DNA from: an uncultured Flavihumibacter sp.
GTDB taxonomy: Bacteria; Bacteroidota; Bacteroidia; Chitinophagales; Chitinophagaceae
Direction of reading: 5' to 3'
DNA length: 64,000 nt
Assembly: GCA_902168105.1 (NCBI GenBank)
Contig: CABHOY010000091.1
Location: 1 to 64,000 of the forward strand
In this document: positions 43,720 to 52,252 of the stretch, piece by piece
How the letters are laid out: each line of letters opens with the position of its first letter
How positions within the stretch are numbered: position 1 is the stretch's first letter
Position numbers and translations under genes: made by a program
Notes under the pieces: model-generated
What the model saw: the letters and a program-made list of their open reading frames with translations, nothing else
Database searches by the model: none
What the model was told of the DNA's origin: nothing

Positions 43720-45475
43720 TGTTGTTACCACCAAGATTCATGGTCGGTATCGGCAGTCTGAAGCCAATGAATACATAGTTAGCGCCCTGGAAGAGATTAT
43801 AAGCCCATCCTACCTGAAGATAATCTTTGAGGGTAGATGCCACTACACCAATACCCAATTCAGGTACATCATCCTTGTCAAAATCGGGAGAGGATACGTG
43901 TAACCCGAAGTTCATATCCAGGAGGTTATTGGGTAAGGAGGAGTTCCTTTTCCATTTCTGGCTCATACCAAGGATGCCTTTAAACAGCAAGTTATAATAA
44001 GGTGCCATCTGTACGTCCTTCTCTATTTTGGTGGCGGTTAAGGGATGCGCAAAAATAACTCCCACTGTAGCTTCCAGATGAGGAAGGATACGATATAAGG
44101 TTACGCTGTGCGTTTCTTCCAGCACATTCTTCTTTGCATTGGTATTGGTCACCACCATCTTGATCACTACCCTGTCACCCGCCTGGCGGTAACCTGCATA
44201 TAACAGATCGGTCGTTGCTTCGGCAGGGATATCACCCAGGGCCAGAGAGTACACTTTATCGGAAAAGCTAAGTGCCAGTTGAGCAAGACGTTTCTCCTGC
44301 TGACCAAAATGCAGCAGGTCGTCCGGGATGAGCATACCGGCCAGTTCAGATATCTTGCCGCTTGCAATAGCGAGGAGATTAGCGCATTGTGCCTTCACTT
44401 CGGCACTTGCTGAAGGGACATGAGACTGGAAACTGGTCAGCAGTCCTTTCATTTTATTGAACTCAGTATTGATCGTCGTCACGTCGGACTGCAGCCTTGA
44501 TATAAAAGCGGTAGCATCAGTTGGGGTGTTATTTACCATGGCCTGGTAATATTGCACCCTGTCTGCCAGCAGCGCCTTTACACGGTCTCCCTGGGCGAGG
44601 ATCTGTTTTACATCAGTAACGATCTGCTGGTCCTGCAAAGTAGCCAGGACTTTCTCTCCTTCTTTCTTGAAGTCTTCAAAGTCGGCCTTCAGTTTTTGCT
44701 GCAGGATGTCTGTGAACTGACGCACATATTCTCCCCGTAATATTTCACTGACATTCAGTTCCCGCTGCTGGCTGCTTTTTACCCATTGCTGAATGTCTTC
44801 CAGTTGTGATACCTGAGCATCTGTCAGTGTGAACTTCCATCGTTCCACTTCATAATATTCACCCAGCGGATTAGCATCAAGACCATTAAAATGCAGCGGA
44901 GACGGCAGGTTGTTATGCATCAGCCATCCACCGATCTGGATGCGGACGTCACTATAAGCGGGACTGTTGGACAGTTGCTCTTCAAGATCAGCGATCCTTT
45001 TATTCAGGGCGTAAAGGATACCACCCCATATATCGGTCACGTCTTCGTAGGATTCAAAATAATCCCTTGTTTGCTGATCGCGGTCAAAGACCATTACGAT
45101 CTCCTGCGCGATAGACGAGGTACGTTCAATGAAGGTGGTCAGGCTGGCTTTATCACCTCTTACATAATTCCTGATGGCGGCTTCCATTCCTTTCGACCAT
45201 CCTTCTACTTTTTGGGTGCCCTCATATAACACGTTCAACAGGTTTACGGCGTCCTGCGGCAGTGGTGTACCGATACCGGCAGTATTCACTTTCCTGATAA
45301 AAGCAGAACGGTCAAAGCGTACCATCAGCTGACTGTTAATGTCGGCATTGTTCTTATTATCGTATGGCTTGTTATTCTGGTCTATTTCCCGGACGGTTAT
45401 GACTGATTGGGAGAACGCTTGACGCGCGCTGCATAAGAAGAACAGGATAGCACATGGCAATATAAAAAGTCGCAT
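43703..45475 (-). CDS. Exported protein of unknown function with coiled coil
   Basis: This 590-residue protein has a signal peptide ending SARQAFSQ (about 23). No known domain is recognised. Residues 30-120 are mixed. A long helical part (about 210-395; LKADFEDFKKEGEKVLATLQDQ, RLQSDVTTINTEFNKMKGLLTSFQ) suggests a coiled coil. The last 170 residues alternate polar and hydrophobic strands (VTLYRILPHLEATVGVIFA, LLDMNFGLHVSS, DYLQVGWAYNLFQGANYVFIGFRLPIPT), as in a small outer-membrane barrel or lipid-facing sheet. The 137-residue gene upstream begins the same transcript, 32 bases away. Confidence 0.6.
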   Translation of the reverse strand: MRLFILPCAILFFLCSARQAFSQSVITVREIDQNNKPYDNKNNADINSQLMVRFDRSAFIRKVNTAGIGTPLPQDAVNLLNVLYEGTQKVEGWSKGMEAAIRNYVRGDKASLTTFIERTSSIAQEIVMVFDRDQQTRDYFESYEDVTDIWGGILYALNKRIADLEEQLSNSPAYSDVRIQIGGWLMHNNLPSPLHFNGLDANPLGEYYEVERWKFTLTDAQVSQLEDIQQWVKSSQQRELNVSEILRGEYVRQFTDILQQKLKADFEDFKKEGEKVLATLQDQQIVTDVKQILAQGDRVKALLADRVQYYQAMVNNTPTDATAFISRLQSDVTTINTEFNKMKGLLTSFQSHVPSASAEVKAQCANLLAIASGKISELAGMLIPDDLLHFGQQEKRLAQLALSFSDKVYSLALGDIPAEATTDLLYAGYRQAGDRVVIKMVVTNTNAKKNVLEETHSVTLYRILPHLEATVGVIFAHPLTATKIEKDVQMAPYYNLLFKGILGMSQKWKRNSSLPNNLLDMNFGLHVSSPDFDKDDVPELGIGVVASTLKDYLQVGWAYNLFQGANYVFIGFRLPIPTMNLGGNNNGALK

Positions 45476-45507
45476 ATAATATTCTCATTAAGGTAAAACA
45501 GGGAGGA

Positions 45508-45921
45508 TCATCCGTTGGCGTAAGCAGTCATGACAGCAGTGTTCATACTACCTTTGCCTTTCATAAAACGTGCTCTGGTCACTCCTTCTGAAATAATATT
45601 CCTGAAAGGGGAAATAGAAAGGAGTACGAAATCATTATAATCGGCCATGTTTACACGTTCATGACTTTTCAGTTTTTTGAGCAGAGGGAGGATAGTCATT
45701 GGGGCAGTTACTTTTACAAATACAACCATCTCATACATGCTGATGCCATTCTTTCCAATGCGTGAACGTATAAAATTTGCAGTATCTGTAGCTTCATCTG
45801 CTACATCATCGTCTCCCAGTATGAGTAAAAGCAGCTGGTCCGGCTGGTCCAACAGATCCTGGAGCGCCTTTTGTGCCTCAGATACTTCTGTTGGAAGTGC
45901 TACGAAGTTTTGCATTTGCAA
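45508..45921 (-). CDS. Small protein of unknown function
   Basis: This 137-residue protein has no signal peptide or membrane segment. Segments of note are LLLLILGDDDVADEATDTANFIRSRIGKNGIS, by position about 30-62, MYEMVVFVKVTAPMTILPLLKKLK and VLLSISPFRNIISEGVTRARF. The fold looks alpha/beta. I recognise no family. It probably shares a transcript with the exported protein downstream. Confidence 0.55.
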   Translation of the reverse strand: MQMQNFVALPTEVSEAQKALQDLLDQPDQLLLLILGDDDVADEATDTANFIRSRIGKNGISMYEMVVFVKVTAPMTILPLLKKLKSHERVNMADYNDFVLLSISPFRNIISEGVTRARFMKGKGSMNTAVMTAYANG

Positions 45922-46023
45922 TAATTAAAGTGTGTCAGAAGTAGGCAGAAAAAGCATGAAAATACTCAATAAAAACTGAAATCCAATATTATAACTTAAT
46001 TTTATTAATATATAATAGTTAAT

Positions 46024-46518
46024 ATGATCAAAGTTTACAGACAGGGCGCAAAAGGTGCATTACTCGATGAATATGAGAAAGTTATCACTGAACTACAGGC
46101 CGTTATTTCAGATATTCCGGATAAGTCCCTTGTTGCTATTGTGGACAATGAGACGGCCGATGAAAATTGCCGTTCAGTGCAAACGGTACTGTCGCACGTT
46201 GTTAATTCTGCCTACAGTTATGCCATTTATATTATGCATTTTTATGGCTACCAGATGGTGCGGCCGGAGAAGACCTATCATACTTCTGTAAAGGAATATA
46301 TCAGGGACCTGACGGAGGCGTTTCAGTTTACGGAAACTGTGTTCCGGGATATTAAGGACAGTGAACTGGAAGAGTTTGAGGAGACAAAAAAAATTGCCGC
46401 CCGATGGGGACAGGTGTATGACATAGAGCAGATGATGGAGCATGCTATTGTACACATCCTGCGCCACAGGCGGCAGATAGAAAAGTTTAAGATCAATAAT
46501 TATCTAACCGCGCGATGA
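46024..46518 (+). CDS. DinB-superfamily protein
   Basis: This 164-residue four-helix-bundle protein has the DinB-type metal ligand pattern: His in VLSHVVNSAYSYA (about 58) and two spaced His in EHAIVHILRHRRQIEKF (about 139-150). DinB/YfiT members are thiol-dependent transferases or metal-binding proteins of mostly unknown substrate. They are unrelated to the polymerase of the same name. The 3' end overlaps the convergent gene by 26 bases. Confidence 0.8.
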   Translation: MIKVYRQGAKGALLDEYEKVITELQAVISDIPDKSLVAIVDNETADENCRSVQTVLSHVVNSAYSYAIYIMHFYGYQMVRPEKTYHTSVKEYIRDLTEAFQFTETVFRDIKDSELEEFEETKKIAARWGQVYDIEQMMEHAIVHILRHRRQIEKFKINNYLTAR

Positions 46519-47614
46519 TACCCCAGCCAAAGAAGCTGTTGGCGACACCTATCAGCAGTTCATTATCGCCTGGTTGCAAGGGAACATTGAAGGCGGTATT
46601 CTCGATGGAGCAACGACCGTCAGGGAACTTTGACAGCGGCATACCATACAGGTTCTTATCCACATAGAGATACTTTCCATTGATAAAGACCCATACTTCG
46701 TCACTGAAGCCAAGATTTAATTTACGGGATTCATTGCCGGCAGCGTGAATGTTTGCTTTCAGCCATACGATACGACGTTCCTTACTCGGACCGAACTTCC
46801 TTGTCAGGTTCACGAGCCCTCTCCTTTCCGCCCATATGGGCTCCCAGGCAGCTTCTTTAGCAGGCATAAATGCATTGCTGAAGTCAACGTCATTAGTGGC
46901 CAGGGGCGCACTCACTTTCCAGTCCCTGATATAACGGGGATCATTATCCGTAGGGTCGGGGCCTTCCAGGGGCGAAAGGTCTTCCGTTTGCCCAGGTTTA
47001 ATAACGAGGTTGGAGATGAACGCCTGTCCTTCGAAAGCAATGCTGCCATGTGTTGTACTCCCTTCCAGCCGTGGTATTTTAAGGGCGGGACGGGAACTAT
47101 CGTTCACATACACCCACATTTGTTTACCGGAGATCACCAGTTTAATATGGTTCCACTTGTCGCGCTGGAAGCTGGCATTACCCTGGTAGTGAGGCATCAT
47201 ATCCCACATGTTAACGCCACCAAGGTAAGGGGTATACTGAATAGCATCTATGGCTTCGTTATTACCGGCGACATAAGTACGGAAGTAAAAACATTCCCTT
47301 TCATCGAGGGAGCCCTGTCTGAAAAAGGCCATGACCATAGCATTATTGAGAGGCTCCATATCATATTCTATGGTGCCGTCTGAGAAGTCGATGTCTTTCA
47401 ATATTGCAGTCCCCCTCATTACCTTCATGGCTGACACGGAACGGTGGTTAAGGAATTCGACCGAATCCCGCTGGGTGATCCAGTTATCAGCTTTCAGGGC
47501 TACAGATATACGGCTTTCGGAAGAGGAGGATCTGCCGGGACGTTTTCCATCCTTCTGCGCCATAATATGCGTGGAAAGCAGGAGCAAAAAAAAGAAGCTG
47601 AATGTCTTGTACAT
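46493..47614 (-). CDS. Exported concanavalin-like (LamG/DUF1080-type) protein
   Basis: Started at MYKTFSFFFLLLLSTHIMAQ (signal peptide), this is a 373-residue protein; the Met 34 codons upstream is not plausible. Residues 40-210 form a concanavalin-like sandwich: DGTIEYDMEPLNNAMVMAFFRQ, FYFRTYVAGNNEAIDAIQY, WNHIKLVISGKQMWVYVND and GSIAFEGQAFISNLVIKPG. Residues 230-373 look like a jelly roll with WLKANIHAAGNESRKLNLGF and GDNELLIGVANSFFGWGI. It is probably a secreted carbohydrate-binding or glycan-processing protein without visible catalytic residues. It is divergent from a membrane regulator with a related sandwich. Confidence 0.65.
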   Translation of the reverse strand: MYKTFSFFFLLLLSTHIMAQKDGKRPGRSSSSESRISVALKADNWITQRDSVEFLNHRSVSAMKVMRGTAILKDIDFSDGTIEYDMEPLNNAMVMAFFRQGSLDERECFYFRTYVAGNNEAIDAIQYTPYLGGVNMWDMMPHYQGNASFQRDKWNHIKLVISGKQMWVYVNDSSRPALKIPRLEGSTTHGSIAFEGQAFISNLVIKPGQTEDLSPLEGPDPTDNDPRYIRDWKVSAPLATNDVDFSNAFMPAKEAAWEPIWAERRGLVNLTRKFGPSKERRIVWLKANIHAAGNESRKLNLGFSDEVWVFINGKYLYVDKNLYGMPLSKFPDGRCSIENTAFNVPLQPGDNELLIGVANSFFGWGIIARLDNY

Positions 47615-47739
47615 GGTCTCTTGTTTTAAGTTTTCAAATGATAATGGGGCAAAGCTGAATAATAAGTAACTTGATGCCAATTCAGCGAGGATACAAGTTT
47701 GTGCGAGTCTGTTCAAGTAGATAACAAATTAATTATCAG

Positions 47740-49188
47740 ATGGAAAACAATTTAGAAACAGATTACATACAGCGATGCCTGGAGCTGGCAGAAATACGAT
47801 TTGACAGGGGCGCCAACAGTGAATGGAACAGCTATGATTTTGAAAAGCTGAGTGAGTCCATCCAGGAGGCGACCGGTGTCATATTAAGTATTACAACCCT
47901 GAAAAGGCTTTGGGGAAAGTTATCCTATACCAATACTCCGGCCATCACCACCTTAAATACATTGGCGCAATACGCCGGGTATCCTGATTGGGGAACGTTT
48001 AAGCGAAAGACCCTGACTGGCAATAAGCAGCAATCAGTAACCGAACAAAAAGCAACGGTTCCAGGTACAGGCAATAATGGAGCTTCCGGGCAATCGTCTG
48101 CCGGTTCAGGGACCGAGGCGATAATAGCTCTTAACCGGGCGGAAACGGACACCGGGACACCAGTGGGAACACCTGAAGCGACTATCAGACCATCCGCAAG
48201 GAACAGCGGATCCACCTCTGCATCGGGAGGCGCTAGTCTGCACAGCCGCAGATGGCCTTATTGGGCCTTAGGCCTCATCTTACTGGCAATTGTTCTGTAT
48301 ATAGCGCTGTTGTCCAATGGACGGTCAAAGCCGGCCGCAGGCCCAACGGCTTATCAGTTCAGCAGTAACAAGACGGTACTGGCAGGTGTACCCAATTCTG
48401 TCATTTTTAAATATGACGCCAGCGCCGCCAAGGATGACGATACGGTATACATCTCCCAATCCTGGGACGTACGCCGGAAATTTGCTGTTCCAAAAGATAA
48501 AAGGGAGTACTCCTCTATTTATTACCGGCCGGGGTATTTCAGGGCCAAACTGATGGTGGGTAAACAGATCATGAAAGAACATGACCTGATGATCAGTTCA
48601 AACGGCTGGCTGGCTATGGTCGATCCTGAGAAGGACGTACCGGTATATTTTAACAGGAAGGAATTTCAGAAAGGTAATATCATTGAGGTAGACAAGCCGA
48701 CGCTGGAGGCCTATAATATTACGCTGCAACCGGATAATCCCCCGCTGCGTTTTTATAATGTACGGGACATGGACGGCCTGCGGACAGATGATTTCAGTTT
48801 TGAGACGACGGTAAAAAGCAACTTTAACCAGGGCTCTGCCGTATGCCAGCGGATAGAGATATTGATCCTCTGTAAAAATGATATGTTTCATATTCCGTTA
48901 TGTGCGAAAGGTTGTGTGGGAAATATCGGCCTCTATGCCGGCGGCAGATCACTGCAAAGCATGGACACGGACCTCTCGAAGTTTGGCCGGGACCTGAACC
49001 AGTGGGTACAGCTGAAAGTAGAAGCGAAAGACCAGCATATCCGGATAATGGTGGATGGCGAAGTAGCTTGCTCCTACCCTGCCCAATACGAAGCTACCGA
49101 TATAGTGGGCGTACAATACCGCTTTGAAGGACCAGGGGCTATAAAAGACACCCGGTTCATAACAGGAGACAAAGTCATTCAATTATAG
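47740..49188 (+). CDS. Single-pass membrane protein with HTH-like N-terminus and sandwich C-terminus
   Basis: This 482-residue protein has three parts. Residues 1-90 look like a helix-turn-helix domain of a Bacteroidota type (FEKLSESIQEATGVILSITTLKRLWGKLSY... then TTLNTLAQYAGYPDWGTFKRK). Residues 95-165 form a Ser/Thr/Gly-rich linker. One membrane helix follows (WPYWALGLILLAIVLYIALL, about 170-190). The periplasmic part has an Ig-like domain (200-290) and a concanavalin-like domain (about 295-480; WVQLKVEAKDQHIRIMVDGEV). It could be a transmembrane one-component regulator. The promoter gap of 125 bases is shared with the divergent exported sandwich protein. Confidence 0.6.
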   Translation: MENNLETDYIQRCLELAEIRFDRGANSEWNSYDFEKLSESIQEATGVILSITTLKRLWGKLSYTNTPAITTLNTLAQYAGYPDWGTFKRKTLTGNKQQSVTEQKATVPGTGNNGASGQSSAGSGTEAIIALNRAETDTGTPVGTPEATIRPSARNSGSTSASGGASLHSRRWPYWALGLILLAIVLYIALLSNGRSKPAAGPTAYQFSSNKTVLAGVPNSVIFKYDASAAKDDDTVYISQSWDVRRKFAVPKDKREYSSIYYRPGYFRAKLMVGKQIMKEHDLMISSNGWLAMVDPEKDVPVYFNRKEFQKGNIIEVDKPTLEAYNITLQPDNPPLRFYNVRDMDGLRTDDFSFETTVKSNFNQGSAVCQRIEILILCKNDMFHIPLCAKGCVGNIGLYAGGRSLQSMDTDLSKFGRDLNQWVQLKVEAKDQHIRIMVDGEVACSYPAQYEATDIVGVQYRFEGPGAIKDTRFITGDKVIQL

Positions 49189-49353
49189 TTTCTGGAACAC
49201 TTTGTGCAGTCTCTTCTGCAGGGAGCGTACTTCATGAATATATGAAGGCTGCTCTCAGCGAGTTGTGCTATATTTAAACAATTTCTTTTCAGTAATACAG
49301 GCTACCCCAAATATCCGGGCCTGGTGTATTCACGTTTAAACCCTTAACATTCC

Positions 49354-49797
49354 ATGATGACGACTGATGAGATTATCGATGCACTTTCCTCTTTTGCGCC
49401 AGCGCAGCGCTCTGATGATGATAACATTTCTTATTTCTATGACCTGATGGAGGGACTGAAACATAATTCTGACGGGGAAAGGGCAATAGAACCTATTTTC
49501 CAGCTTATTGAAAAGCATCCTCATATTGACTATGGCTCGCCCGGCCCGCTGGCTCATACGCTGGAATCCTTTCATGATATTTACCAGGATCACCTGTTTG
49601 CCTCGCTGGACAGGAAGCCTACACCGCTAACTGTCTGGATGCTGAACCGGCTGACCAATGCGGATCAGAATTACCTAGAGCACAAAGCGCTGACGGAAAG
49701 GATGCATGCTTTGTTGCAGCATCCTGCATTGGATGCAGAGACCAGGAGTGCTATAGAGGACTTTGTAGACTTCCAGGATCATCCGGGAGAGGAATAA
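49354..49797 (+). CDS. Small helical protein of unknown function
   Basis: This 147-residue soluble acidic protein is mainly helical, with TTDEIIDALSSFAP, FYDLMEGLKHNSDGERAIEPIFQLIEKHP, PLTVWMLNRLTN and LTERMHALLQHP. I recognise no family; small proteins of this look include immunity proteins of contact toxins, but no toxin is adjacent. The start could also be the second Met (49357). Confidence 0.55.
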   Translation: MMTTDEIIDALSSFAPAQRSDDDNISYFYDLMEGLKHNSDGERAIEPIFQLIEKHPHIDYGSPGPLAHTLESFHDIYQDHLFASLDRKPTPLTVWMLNRLTNADQNYLEHKALTERMHALLQHPALDAETRSAIEDFVDFQDHPGEE

Positions 49798-49814
49798 AAG
49801 TCCCGGAGAGCGGA

Positions 49815-49913
49815 TCAAAAGAAACTATAAGGGATTCCTTTCTTTTCGGTGGTAACGCCTAACGTCGTCAGATGGGTAACAAACTCATCTACCTTGTCGT
49901 ATTCTTCTAAGTT
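49815..49913 (-). pseudogene. C-terminal gene remnant, aminotransferase/desulfurase-like
   Basis: A minus-strand frame of 32 codons with no start reads NLEEYDKVDEFVTHLTTLG and ends KKGIPYSFF before a stop. The in-frame codon just before it is TAA. The helix N-x-E-E-x-D-x-x-x-x-F-V-x-x-L resembles the last helix of cysteine-desulfurase-like aminotransferases. This may be the tail of a gene lost on insertion of the SDR/TetR pair. A chance frame cannot be excluded. Confidence 0.3.
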
Positions 49914-49916
49914 TTA

Positions 49917-49968
49917 TTTGGAACATTCGTTCCAAATGCCTAGCTTTGTATTGGAATGAACGTTCCAA
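49917..49968 (+). promoter_or_regulatory. SDR promoter flanked by two TetR-type operators
   Basis: TTTG at 49917-49920 and TAGCTTTG at 49941-49948, 20 bases apart, match the Bacteroidetes promoter exactly. Operator 1 (49917-49936) is the palindrome TTTGGAAC-ATTC-GTTCCAAA and covers the -33 box. Operator 2 (49951-49968) is TTGGAA-TGAACG-TTCCAA and covers the expected start site near 49955. Both share GGAA-N6-TTCC. Binding would block the polymerase. Confidence 0.85.
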
Positions 49969-50010
49969 ACACATTAGAAACATTAACGTAAAACAATAAA
50001 TTACACTTTT

Positions 50011-50760
50011 ATGAACAGGTTAGAAAACAAAGTAGCAGTCATTACAGGCGGTAACAGCGGTATCGGGTTCGCTACTGCAAAGTTATTCATAGCAGAAGGT
50101 GCAAAAGTGATCATTACAGGACGCAGGCAGGATGCGGTTGACAAAGCCGTTGAAGAATTAGGCGATCAGGCTGCGGGGATCGTATCTGATACGGGTAGTA
50201 TGCAGGACATTAACAAGCTGCGTGCGCAGGTAGCGGCCATACATCCATCTATTGACATTTTATTCCTCAATGCGGGTGTGGCAAAGTTCATTGCTATTGA
50301 AACTGCGGATGAGGCAATATTTGACGAACAGTTCAACATCAATGTAAAAGGTTCCTACTTTACTATACAGCAGTTATTGCCTTTGATGAAAGATGGTTCT
50401 TCTATTGTGCTGAACACTTCGATCAATGCCCACATCGGTATGCCTAATGCCGCTATTTATGCAGCCAGTAAAGCCGCGCAGCTTACACTGATCCGTAATC
50501 TCTCTGCTGAATTACTGGGAAGAAAGATCAGGGTGAACGCTGTAAGTCCTGGTCCGGTTAGTACACCGCTTTATGATAAATTCGGAATGTCTGAAGAACA
50601 ACGTTCCGCTACCGCCAGCAACATCCTTTCCCAGATCCCTATCGGACGTTTTGGTACTACGGATGAAATAGCGAAAATAGTGTTGTTCTTCGCGTCAGAT
50701 GATTCATCCTATTTACTGGGTGCAGAACTGATCGCGGATGGCGGTATGGCCACTTTATAA
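50011..50760 (+). CDS. SDR-family oxidoreductase
   Basis: This 249-residue classical short-chain dehydrogenase has a cofactor motif TGGNSGIG (12-19), NAG (87-89), and the catalytic set Ser137, Tyr150 and Lys154 (YAASK). The C-terminal LGAELIADGGMATL is typical. R38-R39 after the second strand (ITGRRQD) favour NADPH. The substrate is unknown. It is controlled by the adjacent TetR regulator through three matching palindromes and is likely part of a reactive-compound response. Confidence 0.93.
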   Translation: MNRLENKVAVITGGNSGIGFATAKLFIAEGAKVIITGRRQDAVDKAVEELGDQAAGIVSDTGSMQDINKLRAQVAAIHPSIDILFLNAGVAKFIAIETADEAIFDEQFNINVKGSYFTIQQLLPLMKDGSSIVLNTSINAHIGMPNAAIYAASKAAQLTLIRNLSAELLGRKIRVNAVSPGPVSTPLYDKFGMSEEQRSATASNILSQIPIGRFGTTDEIAKIVLFFASDDSSYLLGAELIADGGMATL

Positions 50761-50775
50761 TTTTTTATCTATATC

Positions 50776-50791
50776 TGGAATGATTATTCCA
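50776..50791 (+). promoter_or_regulatory. Third TetR-type operator, autoregulation
   Basis: TGGAAT-GATT-ATTCCA is a perfect palindrome with the same GGAA-N6-TTCC core as the two operators at 49917-49968. It lies 19 bases before the regulator's ATG and 15 bases after the SDR stop, so the regulator probably represses its own promoter too. Confidence 0.75.
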
Positions 50792-50810
50792 AACAATAAA
50801 CTTAGCTCCG

Positions 50811-51392
50811 ATGCCAAAAGAAGTATTATTCGACGAAGAAACGGTGTTAAAAAAAGCGACAGCTTTGTTCCTGAACAAAGGATATAACGGCACATCTATG
50901 GATGATCTTACTAAGGCAACGGGGCTGAGCCGTTCCAGTCTGTACAACTCTTTCGGAGACAAACACAGCCTGTTCATGCGTTGTCTCGTGTACTATCAGG
51001 CAGGTGAGCATGGCGCCCTGACTGAGGTTGTCAGCAACATTGCGTCTCCGGTGAAGAGGATAAAAGCTGCCTTCCGTTATCTTGTAGATGTTATTCTGAA
51101 GAGCGGCACACGGAACGGGTGCCTGATCGTGAACACTACGGCGGAACTGGCAACTGTTGACAAGGAGGTATGCGAGTTTGTATTCCGGAATACGGATATT
51201 ATAGAGCACCTCTTTACGCAATGGGTGAAAGAGGCGCAGCAGCAGGGGGAGATCAGTAAGACGTTTACGCCCACGGCTATTGCCAGACATCTTTTCAATA
51301 CTTATGTTGGCTTGCGCATCAGCGAGCAGTCAAATCCGGATAAGAAGTTCCTGGATGATATTGTGAAAGTTGCATTATCCGTACTGGTATAA
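50811..51392 (+). CDS. TetR/AcrR family repressor
   Basis: This 193-residue repressor has an N-terminal HTH (about 1-55; LFLNKGYNGTSMDDLTKATGLSRSSLYNSFGDKHSLF) and a helical ligand-binding domain like that of TetR_C_16-type regulators (GTRNGCLIVNTTAELA, AIARHLFNTYVGLRI). Cys104 in NGCLIVN is at a position where some related regulators sense electrophiles; this is inference. Three operators flank it and the SDR gene. A terminator follows the stop. Confidence 0.93.
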   Translation: MPKEVLFDEETVLKKATALFLNKGYNGTSMDDLTKATGLSRSSLYNSFGDKHSLFMRCLVYYQAGEHGALTEVVSNIASPVKRIKAAFRYLVDVILKSGTRNGCLIVNTTAELATVDKEVCEFVFRNTDIIEHLFTQWVKEAQQQGEISKTFTPTAIARHLFNTYVGLRISEQSNPDKKFLDDIVKVALSVLV

Positions 51393-51430
51393 TAGTTATT
51401 CATATCTATCTACTATATATTACCGAATTT

Positions 51431-51462
51431 AAGGGACAATAAAAAGACTTTTATTTTCCCTT
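51431..51462 (+). terminator. Terminator after the TetR gene
   Basis: AAGGGACAATAAAA (51431-51444) pairs with TTTTATTTTCCCTT (51449-51462), 13 of 14 positions, around a 4-base loop. AAATTTTTATTTT follows. It is a clear intrinsic terminator. Confidence 0.75.
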
Positions 51463-51654
51463 AAATTTTTATTTTCCCCTAACGGTTCCTACATTTAGTA
51501 ATAGAGTCATGCAGTACATATCCACTTGCTGAATAAACAGAATGTTCCCCCTTAAAATAACGCCAGATTCATGAAAGACTTTTTATACCACTCCTCTTTC
51601 TCTTTTTACATTTTCATTTCACAATCCTAATTATTTCACCCAAAACTCACACTT

Positions 51655-52209
51655 ATGGCAGATGGTTATATCGGCGAAATCAGGGCCTTTGCTTTTAATT
51701 TTACCCCCCGGGGATGGCTACCCTGTAACGGCGCTGTCTATCCCATTCAAAGTAACTCCGCATTATTCGCCATACTGGGCATCCAGTACGGAGGTAATGG
51801 CACCACCACGTTTGCAGTACCCGATCTGCGGGGCGTAGCTGCTATGGGCATTAATCTTATGCAGGCAGGATATAATACGCCCGGCACTAAAGGCGGCTCG
51901 GAGAGCGTCACACTGACCACCAACACTATTCCTGCACACATTCACAATGTGGAGGCGGTTGTACGTACGGCACAGCCGCAGACTGCAGCTGCTACTGCCA
52001 CACCAGGCAGCAACGCATACCTGACCAATGGATATTCCGTGACGGCCAACAAAGGCATAGTGGTTTATTCCAACGCCAAAGGTGGTATCGTCATGAACCC
52101 GCAGACGATAGGCGTTGCAGGAAGCAGCTTACCACACAATAACATGGACCCTTACCTGGCAATGACCTATTGTGTCTGTTCGGAAGGTGTGTTCCCTCAA
52201 CGCCCCTGA
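51655..52209 (+). CDS. Tail-collar domain protein (MdpB-like), copy 1
   Basis: This 184-residue protein begins with a phage tail-collar domain (about 4-60): GEIRAFAFNFTPRGWLPCNGAVYP, SALFAILGIQYGGNGTTTFAVPDLRG. A Gly/Thr/Ala-rich beta region follows and it ends DPYLAMTYCVCSEGVFPQRP. Microcystin-dependent-protein-like members of this type are found as tandem copies outside phages in many Bacteroidota; their function is unclear. No signal peptide is seen. This is the first of three tandem paralogs. Confidence 0.88.
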   Translation: MADGYIGEIRAFAFNFTPRGWLPCNGAVYPIQSNSALFAILGIQYGGNGTTTFAVPDLRGVAAMGINLMQAGYNTPGTKGGSESVTLTTNTIPAHIHNVEAVVRTAQPQTAAATATPGSNAYLTNGYSVTANKGIVVYSNAKGGIVMNPQTIGVAGSSLPHNNMDPYLAMTYCVCSEGVFPQRP

Positions 52210-52252
52210 TCGGTAACCTTTATTTGTTCACCTTATCTTATTTAAAATCGTT

